From: Aeromonas sobria | GTDB lineage: Bacteria > Pseudomonadota > Gammaproteobacteria > Enterobacterales > Aeromonadaceae | Length of the DNA: 64,000 nucleotides | Direction of reading: 5' to 3' | Assembly: GCF_000820145.1 (NCBI RefSeq) | Contig: NZ_CDBW01000023.1 | Location: 62,001-126,000, forward strand | Shown here: piece after piece, positions 17,497-26,901 of the stretch | Layout of the letters: each line of letters starts with the position of its first letter | Position numbering within the stretch: the first letter of the stretch is position 1 | Program-made: the position numbers and the translations under genes | Notes under the pieces: model-generated | Databases searched by the model: none | Seen by the model: only the letters and a program-made list of their open reading frames with translations | Told to the model about the DNA's origin: nothing

Positions 17497-18006
17497 ATGC
17501 TGCCCAGTTCAATTCGTGATCACTTACTCGTCGATGAGGGGCAGTTGGGGCAACGGCTTAACCGTGACCTGCAACATGGCGATCGGGCGGATTTTCGGCT
17601 GCATCTGGCCCTGCTTACCGACGCGGTAGAGGAGCAACCCTGGTTCGATACCAAGCCGACAGCCAGTGCCGATGACCGTGACTGGCGCGCACACTTTGAG
17701 CTGAGGCCGAGTGTTGTGCTGGTTGCTGATGGTCAGGAGACCGATTGCAGTGCCATCAATGAGCGGCTACAGCAGGGGGGGAGCATGATGGATGTGCGGC
17801 TCTGGCTAGCACTGCAAAGACCAGCCCTGATTACGAAACCGCCGTTATTTGATGAGGCAGTCTATGACAACCTGTCACCGCTGGCGCGGGAGCGGCTGCA
17901 AGGCGCTCTGGCGGTGGTGCCGCGTCAAGAGGATCCGCTGGTCATGCTACCGATCCTTGAGCGCTTGCAACAGGGGGTAGATACCCGTCTGCACTGGCTC
18001 GGTTGA
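17497..18006 (+). CDS. Hypothetical protein, possibly VC2046/SO_2500 family
   Basis: Soluble protein of 169 residues without signal or membrane segments. The N-terminal pattern QLGQRLNRDLQHGDRADFRLHLALL resembles, from memory, the small uncharacterised VC2046/SO_2500-like family of gammaproteobacteria. I start at MLPSSIRD, which has GAGAG upstream, rather than the longer frame from 17446. It is a single gene ending in a strong bidirectional terminator shared with raiA. No function can be inferred. Confidence 0.65.
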   Translation: MLPSSIRDHLLVDEGQLGQRLNRDLQHGDRADFRLHLALLTDAVEEQPWFDTKPTASADDRDWRAHFELRPSVVLVADGQETDCSAINERLQQGGSMMDVRLWLALQRPALITKPPLFDEAVYDNLSPLARERLQGALAVVPRQEDPLVMLPILERLQQGVDTRLHWLG

Positions 18007-18057
18007 TGGTGGGCGCACTGACGTGGGGGCCACAGAATCGGTCAATCACAGGCAACA

Positions 18058-18083
18058 AAAAAGGCGGGATATCCCGCCTTTTT
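18058..18083. terminator. Bidirectional terminator between the hypothetical gene and raiA
   Basis: A perfect 26-bp palindrome, five A, GGCGGGAT/ATCCCGCC and five T, gives U tracts on both strands and sits between convergent genes. Confidence 0.9.
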
Positions 18084-18116
18084 GCACGCTGTCCTTTGCT
18101 CTTGAGTGCCACCTTG

Positions 18117-18455
18117 TTACGCGTCAGCTTCATCCGTTTGCGGCTGATCCTTCAGTCCGGCGTTGGCTCGACGGGCAATCGGTTTTGCGGTATGACGGTT
18201 GAGCTGGCGCTCCAGTTTTTGTCCCAGTTCATTGATGGCGGCGTAGAGATCCTCATGCTCTGCCTGGGCAAACAGTTTGCCGTTGGGGATGCCAGCACTG
18301 GCTTCGACAGTGAACATCAGGCGCTCTTTGGAAACAATCACATGGGGAGTGATGAGAGGTACCTGAAGACGTTCGAGCTTTTCAAAACGTGATTCAATGC
18401 GCTCGCGGATAGCCGGGGTAATGTCGATGATTTTGCTGGTGATTTCGATTTTCAT
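18117..18455 (-). CDS. raiA: Ribosome-associated translation inhibitor RaiA (YfiA, short HPF family)
   Basis: Stationary-phase factor of 112 residues that binds the 30S mRNA/tRNA channel and inactivates 70S ribosomes. The start MKIEITSKIIDITPAI, the HEDLYAAINELGQKLERQLNR block and the acidic C-terminal tail (KDQPQTDEADA) match E. coli RaiA closely. The tail distinguishes RaiA from Hpf, which lacks it. The ribosome-binding site AAGGGGG is strong. A CRP box and a -10 box with class II spacing lie upstream (18497-18540), so cAMP-dependent activation is likely. Confidence 0.93.
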   Translation of the reverse strand: MKIEITSKIIDITPAIRERIESRFEKLERLQVPLITPHVIVSKERLMFTVEASAGIPNGKLFAQAEHEDLYAAINELGQKLERQLNRHTAKPIARRANAGLKDQPQTDEADA

Positions 18456-18496
18456 ATTGGCCCCCTTCGGGTCGTCTTGCTTGTGTCTTCACCTTC

Positions 18497-18540
18497 AGAT
18501 TACTCATTGGTAAAGATGAAAATGTGATCTGCATCACGAA
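18497..18540 (-). promoter_or_regulatory. Class II CRP-dependent promoter of raiA
   Basis: A near-consensus CRP box TGTGA-N6-TCACG spans 18523-18538 with centre 18530.5. On the minus strand a TAATCT -10 box lies at 18502-18497, 31 bp from the CRP centre, which places CRP near -41.5. The rest of the 371-bp gap to the GGDEF-EAL gene holds a second CRP half-site-like TGTGATCT at 18573 and little else. Confidence 0.72.
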
Positions 18541-18826
18541 GCTTTGCCTTTGCTATTCAGTAACTTGTAAATTGTGATCTTTCTCGGTTTCGTGCCAAAA
18601 ACAGCTTGAGCTGCATGAAACTGGCAGGCAGTATGACGGGAATAGGATCGTTTCTGTCCCTTCTTGGCAGCACTTCGTGTCGACCTCATGTCCGGTTTCC
18701 ACTGCTTGATATCGCATGTTTGTACTCTTCCCCGCTAACCGTTGGTCTGATGATGGCTTCTGGGGAAGTTGCGGTGCCCGCTTGTCTGGACATCAAACGT
18801 AGTCGGTTGTCTGGTTGGAGTGGTAA

Positions 18827-21331
18827 ATGAAGCAGCAAGCCACGCAGGTCATGTGGTTTTTCAATCGGGAACAGGATCAGTGGAGTCTTTCTGATCAGGG
18901 TTCCTACCAACAGTGGCAAGGGGAAGGGAAGCATCCCTGGTCCGATCGCCTGCAACCGGAAGATGAAGCTGGCTTTGCCGACTTTCTCGCCCGGCTCCAT
19001 GAGTCACATCTGCCGGAACAATTTATCGGTCATCTGAACGATGGCAAGGGTGTTATCAATCATGTGCTCTGGAGCGCCCAGTTTGTGCCCCATCAGCAGG
19101 TGTGTTGTGGTTGGTTGGCGCCCCTCGATTCAGTCAACAACGTGGCGAGCTCGCTCAATATCTCCCTGCCGTTACTGCAAACCACTCTGCTCACCCAGCT
19201 GGCGCAGGCGCTCTCTGCCCGCACCGGGCTCGATTTTTTCAGCACCTTGGTGAGTCAACTGGCCCATATCCTCAAGGTGGATGTGGTCTGGGTGGGGGAG
19301 CTGTGCGGTGCTGACCGGGTCAGAGTGCTGGCCGCCGATGGGCTGGCACTCAAGGAGTACCCCTTGGCGGACTCCCCCTGTCAGGAGCTCTACAAACAAG
19401 GGGCCATCTGTTTCGAGGTGATCGACGAGTCGCACGACTATCAGCCCTGGCTGGCGGCCGGGCAGACTTATTATGGTCAGCCGCTGTTTGATGCCAGAGG
19501 CCAGTTGCTCGGTCATCTGGCGCTGCTCTATTCGGCGCCAGCGGATATAGCCAATCTCAAATCGGTCCTTAATACCTTTTCGGTGCGGATGGTGGCCGAG
19601 CTGGAACGGTTGCAATCTGATGCCCAAATGCGACTTTCTGCCGTGGCTTTTGAAACTCACGAAGGGATCATCATCACCGATCCCGGGTTCAAGATCCTGC
19701 GGGTCAACAATGCTTTTAGCCAGATCACCGGCTTTGAAAGCCAGGCGGTGCTGGGCCTGCAGCTGGAAGAGGATCTCTGGCCCAATCTCGGGGGGCTGGG
19801 TTACGAGCTCAACACCCTCAGTCGTTGGCAGGGGGAGACCCAGCGTCGCCACGTCGATGGCCACACCTATCCCCAGTGGGAGATAGTGACGCCGGTGCAG
19901 GATGAAAAAGGGGTGATCAGCCACTTTGTCATCTGTTTTGAGGATATTTCAGAGCGCAAGGCGGCCGAGAAACGGATCCAGGATCTTGCCTATTACGATG
20001 AGCTGACCGGCCTGCCCAATCGCCGCCAGCTGCACGAAACCCTGTTGCAGACCTTCAATGAGGCGACTCGCAATGGCTTGGTCGGGGCGCTGCTTTTTAT
20101 CGATCTGGATCACTTCAAGACCATCAACGACTCCCTCGGTCACGCCACTGGCGACTGGCTGCTCAAAGAGGTGGCCACTCGCCTCAAACGGTTGGTGCGG
20201 CAAGGGGATTGTCTTGCGCGCCTCGGCGGTGACGAGTTTGTGCTGCTGCTACCGTCCCTGTCTGCAAGCCCACCGCAAGCCGAGATGCAGGCCGATATCA
20301 TTGCCGAGCGGCTGATCAGTGAAATTGCGGCCCCCTATACCTACGTGGGGCAGGTACTGCATATTGGCGCCAGCGTCGGTATTACCCTGTTCCCTGATCG
20401 GGAGCAGGGGGTTGATGATCTGCTCAAGCAGGCGGATACCGCTATGTATCAGGCCAAATCTGCTGGCCGCAAGACCCGCCGCTTCTTCGATGCGTCGATG
20501 CAGCAACAGGCGGATCGCCGTTTGCTTATTCACAATGAGCTGCGCAATGCCCTCAGTCAGCAGGAGCTGACGCTTTACTATCAACCGCAGCACATGGTTG
20601 AGGGTGGCGACATCATTGGCGTCGAGGCGTTGATCCGCTGGCAGCCAGCCGGACGCGCGCTGGTCTCGCCAGCCGAGTTTATCCCCATTGCCGAGGAGAC
20701 GGATCTGATCGTCGACATTGGTAACTGGGTGCTGCACGAGGCGTGTGCCCAATACGTGCTGTGGGAAGAAAACGGCATCCACATTCCGCAGATCTCGGTC
20801 AATGTCAGTGCCAAGCAGTTTCACGCCACCGATTTTGTCGAGCGGATCCACGATGTGCTGGCGCAAACCGGCATGGATCCCGCGTGCCTCAATCTGGAGA
20901 TCACCGAATCTGTGGTGCTCGGCCACGCCGAAGATACGATTAGCAAAATGACTGACCTCAAGGGGTTAGGCATCAGCTTTGCCATCGACGATTTTGGCGC
21001 CGGTTACTCCTCCCTGAGCTACCTCAAGCGGTTGCCCGCCGACGAGCTCAAGATCGATCGCTCCTTTATTCAGGATATTCCGAAAGATGGCGACAACATG
21101 GCGATTGTCGAGGCGGTGATCGCCATGGCCCGCCATATGGGCTTCAACGTCACGGCGGAAGGGGTCGAGTCCCGCCAGCAGCTGGAGTTTCTCAAGGCAC
21201 AAGGGTGTCATTTCTATCAGGGCTATCTCGCCTCCAAGCCTTTGCCAGTGCCGTATCTGGAGAAATATGTACAGCGGCTGACCAGACCGGAGCAATTGCG
21301 CGAAATACAGCTGAGCGATGTAGAAAAATAG
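18827..21331 (+). CDS. GAF-PAS-GGDEF-EAL cyclic-di-GMP signalling protein
   Basis: Soluble sensor of 834 residues with no membrane helices. Domains in order: an N-terminal PAS-like region (1-105), a GAF domain (about 120-265), a PAS domain (about 270-385, with GIIITDPGFKILRVNNAF), a diguanylate cyclase domain with intact GGDEF (467-471), and an EAL phosphodiesterase domain. The EAL domain starts at E600 (EALIRW) and keeps DDFGAGYSSLSYL and TAEGVES. Both catalytic motifs look intact, so it could make or degrade cyclic di-GMP depending on the sensed signal. The start has GGAG eight bases upstream. It appears monocistronic. Confidence 0.93.
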   Translation: MKQQATQVMWFFNREQDQWSLSDQGSYQQWQGEGKHPWSDRLQPEDEAGFADFLARLHESHLPEQFIGHLNDGKGVINHVLWSAQFVPHQQVCCGWLAPLDSVNNVASSLNISLPLLQTTLLTQLAQALSARTGLDFFSTLVSQLAHILKVDVVWVGELCGADRVRVLAADGLALKEYPLADSPCQELYKQGAICFEVIDESHDYQPWLAAGQTYYGQPLFDARGQLLGHLALLYSAPADIANLKSVLNTFSVRMVAELERLQSDAQMRLSAVAFETHEGIIITDPGFKILRVNNAFSQITGFESQAVLGLQLEEDLWPNLGGLGYELNTLSRWQGETQRRHVDGHTYPQWEIVTPVQDEKGVISHFVICFEDISERKAAEKRIQDLAYYDELTGLPNRRQLHETLLQTFNEATRNGLVGALLFIDLDHFKTINDSLGHATGDWLLKEVATRLKRLVRQGDCLARLGGDEFVLLLPSLSASPPQAEMQADIIAERLISEIAAPYTYVGQVLHIGASVGITLFPDREQGVDDLLKQADTAMYQAKSAGRKTRRFFDASMQQQADRRLLIHNELRNALSQQELTLYYQPQHMVEGGDIIGVEALIRWQPAGRALVSPAEFIPIAEETDLIVDIGNWVLHEACAQYVLWEENGIHIPQISVNVSAKQFHATDFVERIHDVLAQTGMDPACLNLEITESVVLGHAEDTISKMTDLKGLGISFAIDDFGAGYSSLSYLKRLPADELKIDRSFIQDIPKDGDNMAIVEAVIAMARHMGFNVTAEGVESRQQLEFLKAQGCHFYQGYLASKPLPVPYLEKYVQRLTRPEQLREIQLSDVEK

Positions 21332-21432
21332 TCCCTTCTCCCCGCTGTAGCGCTGCCCGGCAACGGGTAGAATGAGAGGCAGTAGAACCACCGCCAACAT
21401 AGGCGGTGTATTGCCCTCAATGGAGATGCTCA

Positions 21433-23334
21433 GTGAAAGCTGTATGGGGAATTATGTTAGCGGCACTGTTTGTGCCGAATCTTATGGCACAAACGGCAGA
21501 CCAGACCCTATACCGTCAGGCCTATGAGGCTGTACGGGCAAATGATCAGGTCCGCTTTCAGCAAATTCGTGCCCGTTTGACCCATTATCCCCTGTTACCC
21601 TATCTTGATTACTATCAGCTTGCCTTTCGCCCAGGGGCTGCCGAGTACAGCGATGTGACCCGCTTTATTCGTCAGCACGGCGATACACCGCAATCGAACC
21701 GGCTGGAGCGCAGCTATTTGACCTATCTGGCCCAGAGCCAGCAGTGGTCGCAGTTCTTGCGCTTCTATCCGGCCAAACCGAGCTCCACTGACCTGCTCTG
21801 CATGCACTATCAAGCCGGTTATTACACCGGCAAGAAAAAAGAGGCATTACGGGGGGCGGGTGAGTTGTGGATGAGTGGTCAGTCACGTCCCGATGCCTGC
21901 TCCCCGTTGTTCCAGCTATGGCAAGGGGCAGGGCTGCGTACTCAGGAGAAGATCTGGCAACGGATGACGTTGGCGTTTGAGGCAGAAAATCCCAATTTGA
22001 TCAGTCACCTTGGCGCGACCTTGGGGAGCGGATTGCAGCCCTATGGCGATCAGATGGTGACCCTCTTTGCACAGCCAGCCAAGGCGATGAACCCTGCTTA
22101 CTTCAGCACTAACCCTTACTCTAAAAAGTTGCTGTCACTGGGCTTGGCCCGTTATGCCAATCAGGAGCCGGAATCGGTGCTGCGGCAATTGGCCTTGTAT
22201 CGTAGCCAGTTTGGCTTGAGCCAGAGTGAGCAGAAGCCCATCGAGCGGGCCATCGCTCGTCGTCTGCTGCTGGATCGCGCCATTGTCCAGCGCAGCTGGG
22301 TCGACAGCACGGTCAAGCGGTTGGCGGATCCCGATATCACCGAGCTGCGTGCCCGGCTGGCCATCTGGGAGCAAGACTGGCGTAGCCTGTCCGGTTGGGT
22401 AAAATTGATGCCGATGGCCCGCCAGAAAGAGGATCGCTGGCGTTATTGGGCGGCTCGCTCGCTGGAGGAGCAAGGGCAGAAAAAACCGGCCCATGACCTT
22501 TATCTCGAAACCGCCAACCTGCGGGGTTTCTATGGTTTCATGGCGGCGCAGCGCACTGGTATACCCTATCGCATGAAAAACCAGAGCGCCAAGCAAGTGC
22601 CTGATTGGCGCAGCGCCAGCCAGCGCTGGCCGTTTTTACTGCGGGTACGCGAGCTGTTGTCGATGAACGAGATTACGGCGGCACGCTCGGAGTGGATCCA
22701 CAATATGGATCGCAATCCGGTGGCCCAGCGCATCGAATTTGGCCATATCGCCCTCAATCAGGGCTGGCATGAACTGGCGATTCTCTCCAGCATTCGTGCC
22801 GAGGCGTGGGATGCCCTCGAGCTGCGCTTTCCCAAACCCTACCGACAGACCTTCAGCCAGATAGCGCGGGAGCGATCGGTGAATATGAGCTTGTTATACG
22901 CCATTTCCCGTCAGGAGAGTGCGCTTTATCCCCTGGCACAATCGCCGGTGGGGGCCCGTGGTCTGATGCAGCTGATGCCCGCAACGGCAAAGGAGACCGC
23001 AGGCAAGCTGGGGGTACCTTACCGCAATGAGCAGCAACTGTTTGATCCCGAGCTCAATGTGCGTCTTGGCAGCGCCTATCTCAAGCGGTTGCTGGATGTC
23101 TACGATGGCAACCGGATCCTCGCTGCCGCCGCCTACAATGCCGGGCCGGGCAGAGTAAAACGCTGGCGTGACCAGAGTGACAACAAGCCGATGGATGTGT
23201 GGGTCGAGAGTATCCCTTACAAGGAGACCCGTAACTACGTGCAGAACGTGTTGTCGTTCGATCTCATCTATCAGCACAAGTTGCAGCAACCGCTGCGCTT
23301 TATGTCTGAGCGGGAGCTCAATCACGCCTATTGA
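21433..23334 (+). CDS. slt: Soluble lytic murein transglycosylase
   Basis: Periplasmic enzyme of 633 residues, about the length of E. coli Slt70. The GTG at 21433 has GGAG seven bases upstream and gives a signal peptide (WGIMLAALFVPNLMAQ). The alpha-superhelical U and L domains occupy most of the protein. The catalytic SLT domain carries SRQESALYPLAQSPVGARG with catalytic Glu at about residue 495, then LMQLMPATAKETA and AAAYNAGPGRVKRW. It cleaves peptidoglycan glycan strands during turnover. A GalR-like repressor follows 177 bp downstream. Confidence 0.94.
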   Translation: MKAVWGIMLAALFVPNLMAQTADQTLYRQAYEAVRANDQVRFQQIRARLTHYPLLPYLDYYQLAFRPGAAEYSDVTRFIRQHGDTPQSNRLERSYLTYLAQSQQWSQFLRFYPAKPSSTDLLCMHYQAGYYTGKKKEALRGAGELWMSGQSRPDACSPLFQLWQGAGLRTQEKIWQRMTLAFEAENPNLISHLGATLGSGLQPYGDQMVTLFAQPAKAMNPAYFSTNPYSKKLLSLGLARYANQEPESVLRQLALYRSQFGLSQSEQKPIERAIARRLLLDRAIVQRSWVDSTVKRLADPDITELRARLAIWEQDWRSLSGWVKLMPMARQKEDRWRYWAARSLEEQGQKKPAHDLYLETANLRGFYGFMAAQRTGIPYRMKNQSAKQVPDWRSASQRWPFLLRVRELLSMNEITAARSEWIHNMDRNPVAQRIEFGHIALNQGWHELAILSSIRAEAWDALELRFPKPYRQTFSQIARERSVNMSLLYAISRQESALYPLAQSPVGARGLMQLMPATAKETAGKLGVPYRNEQQLFDPELNVRLGSAYLKRLLDVYDGNRILAAAAYNAGPGRVKRWRDQSDNKPMDVWVESIPYKETRNYVQNVLSFDLIYQHKLQQPLRFMSERELNHAY

Positions 23335-23471
23335 GCTGGGTGGTCCTCAATGGCCCCCGCTGTTTTCATCAGGCTGATGTCTGGACCGCGGGGTAATATT
23401 GCGTTACCAAGTGAAACATCTCTAGTGACCTGGCGCAGGTAATTGTGCCAGGGCTCAGGGTATACTCGGGC

Positions 23472-23483
23472 GTCGGTACCGAC
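23472..23483. promoter_or_regulatory. Possible autoregulatory operator upstream of the LacI-family gene
   Basis: Perfect 12-bp palindrome GTCGGTACCGAC, placed just after a TATACT box at 23461 and 28 bp before the GTG start. LacI-family repressors often bind such short palindromes in their own promoters. No matching -35 box was found. Confidence 0.35.
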
Positions 23484-23511
23484 AGGTTCCCCCACAATAA
23501 AGGAATGGATA

Positions 23512-24510
23512 GTGGCAACGATTAAAGACGTTTCTCAGCTGGCAAATGTGTCTATCTCCACCGTGTCGCGTGTGATTAACAGCACGGCGCAGGTAGCACC
23601 AGACAAGCGTGAGGCCGTATTGGCGGCCATGAAGGAACTGAATTTTCGGCCCAACAGTTTTGCCCAGGCGCTGGTGAGCAAGCGCTCTAACTGCATTGGC
23701 GTGCTGGTTGGCGATCTCTGTGGCGGCCCTTTCTTTGCCCAGATGATGCGTGGTATCGAAACCATGGTCGACAAGGCCAACAAGTTCACCATAGTGATGT
23801 CCGGTAACCACGATATCGCCCGTGAGCGTCATGCCATTCAGGCACTGTTACAACGTCAGTGTGATGCCTTGATCCTGCACAGCAAGGCGCTTCCGGACGA
23901 GGAGCTGCGCGAGTTGGCCGCAGGTTCAACCCCCATCGTCTTTATCAACCGCCAGGTCCCCGGTTTTGAAGAGCGCTGTGTCTGGCTCGATAACCAGGCA
24001 GGCATCACCACCGCCTGTCAGCATTTGCTGGATGCCGGACATCGCAAAATCGCCTTTATTACCTCCGACGACGAAGAGTTTGTCGATGGTCAGCAGCGGA
24101 TGGCCGGTTATACCCAAACCCTGGCTCGAGCAGGGATAGGGTTTGATCCTGCTCTCATCAGCCGCGCCTTTGCCGACGAAAATGGCGGTTATGTGGCGAT
24201 GAGTGAACTGCTGGCCCGTGGTGTCGAGTTCACTGCCGTGCTCGGTTTCAACGACGGCATGGTGGCGGGAGCTATCTCCTGCCTGCTGGAACGCGGTTAC
24301 AAGATCCCGCAGCAGGTGTCGGTAGTGGGGTTCGACGATATCCCCTATGCCCGCTACATCTATCCCAAGCTCACCACGGTGCGCTATCCCATCGAAGAGA
24401 TGGGCAGTTGCGCCGCAGAGCTGGCGCTGCGCCTGCTCGCCCACAAGCCGGTCGATGGCTTGACGCTCAAGTTTGAAGCCCAGCTGGTCGAGCGTGAGTC
24501 AGTCGCCTGA
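23512..24510 (+). CDS. LacI/GalR-family transcriptional repressor
   Basis: Regulator of 332 residues. The N-terminal helix-turn-helix and hinge read VATIKDVSQLANVSISTVSR then VINSTAQV, followed by a periplasmic-binding-protein-like sugar domain with GVLVGDLCGGPFF, CDALILHSK, INRQVPGFE, FNDGMVAGA and VVGFDDIPYARYIYP. It is closer to GalR/GalS than to LacI in these blocks. I use the GTG at 23512, preceded by AAGGA, which places the ATIKDV motif at the N terminus as in relatives. No sugar operon is adjacent, so the effector is unknown. The dehydrogenase operon downstream is a possible but unproven target. Confidence 0.87.
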   Translation: MATIKDVSQLANVSISTVSRVINSTAQVAPDKREAVLAAMKELNFRPNSFAQALVSKRSNCIGVLVGDLCGGPFFAQMMRGIETMVDKANKFTIVMSGNHDIARERHAIQALLQRQCDALILHSKALPDEELRELAAGSTPIVFINRQVPGFEERCVWLDNQAGITTACQHLLDAGHRKIAFITSDDEEFVDGQQRMAGYTQTLARAGIGFDPALISRAFADENGGYVAMSELLARGVEFTAVLGFNDGMVAGAISCLLERGYKIPQQVSVVGFDDIPYARYIYPKLTTVRYPIEEMGSCAAELALRLLAHKPVDGLTLKFEAQLVERESVA

Positions 24511-24534
24511 CGAGCGTCTAACTGCGAACAACAA

Positions 24535-24562
24535 CGTGGCCCCATCGGGGCCACGCTTGTTT
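24535..24562 (+). terminator. Terminator after the LacI-family gene
   Basis: Stem CGTGGCCCC / GGGGCCACG with a 3-nt loop followed by CTTGTTTC. It starts 24 bp after the stop codon. Confidence 0.8.
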
Positions 24563-24833
24563 CTGCCAGCGCTTATAAATCTGCAATTTGCTCGGGCAGT
24601 AAAGGGGGCGCAGCTCCTTGTTATACGGACATTCCACACTGAATTTCTCCACCCAAATATGAACATATTACGGCGTTAAATCTCTAACCTCGCCGAAAAT
24701 TCAGCTCCTTCACTACTTTGAAGAAGTTTCTACTGGTCTTACCTGAGTAAATTTCTTTGCTTTTTATTTAACAAAGTATTTACATCTAGGTGTCACCAGC
24801 ATCGGTGACGCTCACAACGGCAAGGAGCCAGTT
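24563..24833 (+). promoter_or_regulatory. Leader/promoter region of the 2-oxoacid dehydrogenase operon
   Basis: This A/T-rich stretch holds no gene. It contains an inverted repeat GTCACC-N6-GGTGAC at 24792-24809, 24 bp before the start codon, and a longer repeat pairing CTGAATTT near 24640 with AAATTCAG near 24700 around an internal CGGCG/CGCCG stem. These could be an operator and a folded leader. No clear -35/-10 pair was found. Confidence 0.4.
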
Positions 24834-25922
24834 ATGACCCATGTCGACATCCCTTTCCTTCGTTATCTCGATGCGGAAGGGTGCCCGGTCGCCACCTTAC
24901 CGACCTGGCTGGACAAGGCGATACTGCACACCTTCTACCGCAATATGGTGATGGTGCGCAGCTATGACAAAAAAGCGATTGCGCTGCAACGAACCGGCAA
25001 GCTAGGTACCTTTCCCTCCCACCTCGGGGCGGAAGCCGTGGGGATTGGCATTGGTCTGGCCATGCAGCAGCAGGATGTCTACGTCCCCTACTATCGGGAT
25101 ATGCCCACCCTCTATGTGCGGGGCGTGCCGATGGAGAAGAACCTGCAATATTGGGGTGGTGACGAGCGGGGCAGTTATTTTCTTAAACCCGATGGGACTC
25201 CCTCTGAAGATCTCCCCATCTGCGTCCCCATCGCCACCCAGATCACCCATGCCTGTGGCATTGCGTCTGCCTTTAAACTGCGTAATCAACCGCGCGTCGC
25301 CGTAGTCACCATCGGCGACGGCGGCACCTCCAAAGGGGATTTTCTGGAGGGGCTCAACTGCGCCGGTGTCTGGCACCTGCCGATGGTCATCATCGTCAAC
25401 AACAACCAGTGGGCCATCTCGGTGCCGCGCAAGCTGCAATCGAGCGCCCCTACGCTGGCCCAGAAGGGGATTGGCGCCGGTGTGCGCAGCCTTCAGGTAG
25501 ATGGTAATGATGTGGTCGCGGTCTATGATGCCGCACGCAGTGCAATCGAACGGGCCCGCAACGGCAAGGGGCCGACCCTGATCGAGGCGGTCAGCTATCG
25601 CCTCGGCGATCACACCACGGCTGATGATGCCACTCGCTATCGCGACAGTGCCGAGGTGGAGGCCGCCTGGGCCAAGGAGCCGGTCAAGCGCCTGCGCCAG
25701 TTTATGCACAGCCAGGGGTGGTGGGATGAAGAGCAGGAGCAGGCCCTGCTGGCGGACGCAGCCCGAGAGGTAGAGCAGGCGGTCGCCCGTTATGAGGGGA
25801 TGGCGCCCCAGCCGCCGGAGGCGATGCTCGATTATCACTACGCCAGCATGCCCGCCGAACTGTTGCCCCAGCGCGAGCGAGTGATTGCCAAGGGGATGAA
25901 GCAGGAGGTTGGCCATGAGTGA
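24834..25922 (+). CDS. Thiamine-diphosphate 2-oxoacid dehydrogenase E1 component, alpha subunit
   Basis: Alpha subunit (362 residues) of a heterotetrameric E1 that decarboxylates a 2-oxoacid and passes the acyl group to lipoyl-E2. The thiamine-diphosphate motif GDGGTSKGDFLEGLN ... VNNNQWAIS (about residues 162-203) is intact. The phosphorylation-loop-like region YRLGDHTTADDATRYR is also present. It could belong to an acetyl-transferring pyruvate or a branched-chain dehydrogenase; the sequence alone does not settle it. AAGGAG lies eight bases before the ATG. The stop overlaps the beta subunit start by eight bases. Confidence 0.87.
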   Translation: MTHVDIPFLRYLDAEGCPVATLPTWLDKAILHTFYRNMVMVRSYDKKAIALQRTGKLGTFPSHLGAEAVGIGIGLAMQQQDVYVPYYRDMPTLYVRGVPMEKNLQYWGGDERGSYFLKPDGTPSEDLPICVPIATQITHACGIASAFKLRNQPRVAVVTIGDGGTSKGDFLEGLNCAGVWHLPMVIIVNNNQWAISVPRKLQSSAPTLAQKGIGAGVRSLQVDGNDVVAVYDAARSAIERARNGKGPTLIEAVSYRLGDHTTADDATRYRDSAEVEAAWAKEPVKRLRQFMHSQGWWDEEQEQALLADAAREVEQAVARYEGMAPQPPEAMLDYHYASMPAELLPQRERVIAKGMKQEVGHE

Positions 25923-26901
25923 GATCAGTTTGCTGGAAGCGGTCAACATGGCCCTTCACTACGAGATGGAGCACGACCCGGATGTGGTGGTGCTGGGTGA
26001 AGATGTGGGGGTCAACGGCGGGGTGTTTCGCGCCACCGTGGGCCTGCGCGACAAGTTCGGTTTCAAGCGGGTGATCGACACGCCGCTGGCCGAGGGATTG
26101 ATCGCTGGGGTGGCGGTCGGCATGGCCACCCAGGGGCTCAAGCCGGTGGCGGAGTTCCAGTTTCAGGGTTTCATCTTCCCCGGGATGGAGCAGATCATCT
26201 GTCAGGCAGCGCGGATGCGAAACCGTACCCGTGGCCGCCTCTCTTGTCCTCTTGTCTATCGCTCCCCGTATGGCGCTGGCATTCACTCGCCGGAACACCA
26301 TAGCGAGAGTGTCGAGGCGCTGTTTGCCCATATTCCAGGGCTGCGGGTAGTGATCCCCTCCAGTCCGAGACGTGCTTATGGCTTGCTGCTCTCGGCTATC
26401 CGCGACCCGGATCCGGTGATGTTTTTCGAGCCCGATCGCATCTATCGCTCGATGAAATCAGAGGTAGTCGATGACGGTGTCGGCCTGCCGCTGGATGTCT
26501 GTTTCACCCTGCGCCCGGGCCGGGATATCACGGTAGTGGCCTGGGGGGCCTGCATTCAGGAGGTGATGCGGGCGGCGAACCTGCTGGCCGAACAGGATAT
26601 CCAGTGTGAAGTGCTGGATCTGGCCACCATCAAGCCGTTGGATATAGAGACCATCCTCACCTCGGTGCGCAAGACCGGCCGGCTGCTGGTGGTGCACGAG
26701 GCGTGCGGTAGCTTCGGTGTCGGGGCCGAAATTGTGGCGCGGGTTACCGAGCAGGCACTTCCCTGCCTCAAGGCGCCGCCCAAACGGCTGACCGGCGTGG
26801 ATGCTGCCGTCCCTTACTATCGCAACGAAGCGTATTACCTCATCACCGAGCAGGATATCGCCGATGCCGCTCACCAGCTGATGGAGAACCAGTGGCTATG
26901 A
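25915..26901 (+). CDS. 2-oxoacid dehydrogenase E1 component, beta subunit
   Basis: Beta subunit of 328 residues. It starts MSEISLLEAVNMAL and carries GEDVGVNGGVFRATVGL, FIFPGMEQIICQAARMRNRT, the RSPYGAGIHSPEHHSE active-site segment and the C-terminal transketolase domain ending EQDIADAAHQLM. The GIHSPEHHSES block in place of the GGHYHSQ-type block seen in pyruvate enzymes leans toward the branched-chain or PdhB-like subfamily. The ATG at 25915 has AGGAGG upstream and overlaps the alpha stop, and the stop overlaps E2 by four bases. A tetrameric E1 with the alpha subunit is expected. Confidence 0.87.
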   Translation: MSEISLLEAVNMALHYEMEHDPDVVVLGEDVGVNGGVFRATVGLRDKFGFKRVIDTPLAEGLIAGVAVGMATQGLKPVAEFQFQGFIFPGMEQIICQAARMRNRTRGRLSCPLVYRSPYGAGIHSPEHHSESVEALFAHIPGLRVVIPSSPRRAYGLLLSAIRDPDPVMFFEPDRIYRSMKSEVVDDGVGLPLDVCFTLRPGRDITVVAWGACIQEVMRAANLLAEQDIQCEVLDLATIKPLDIETILTSVRKTGRLLVVHEACGSFGVGAEIVARVTEQALPCLKAPPKRLTGVDAAVPYYRNEAYYLITEQDIADAAHQLMENQWL

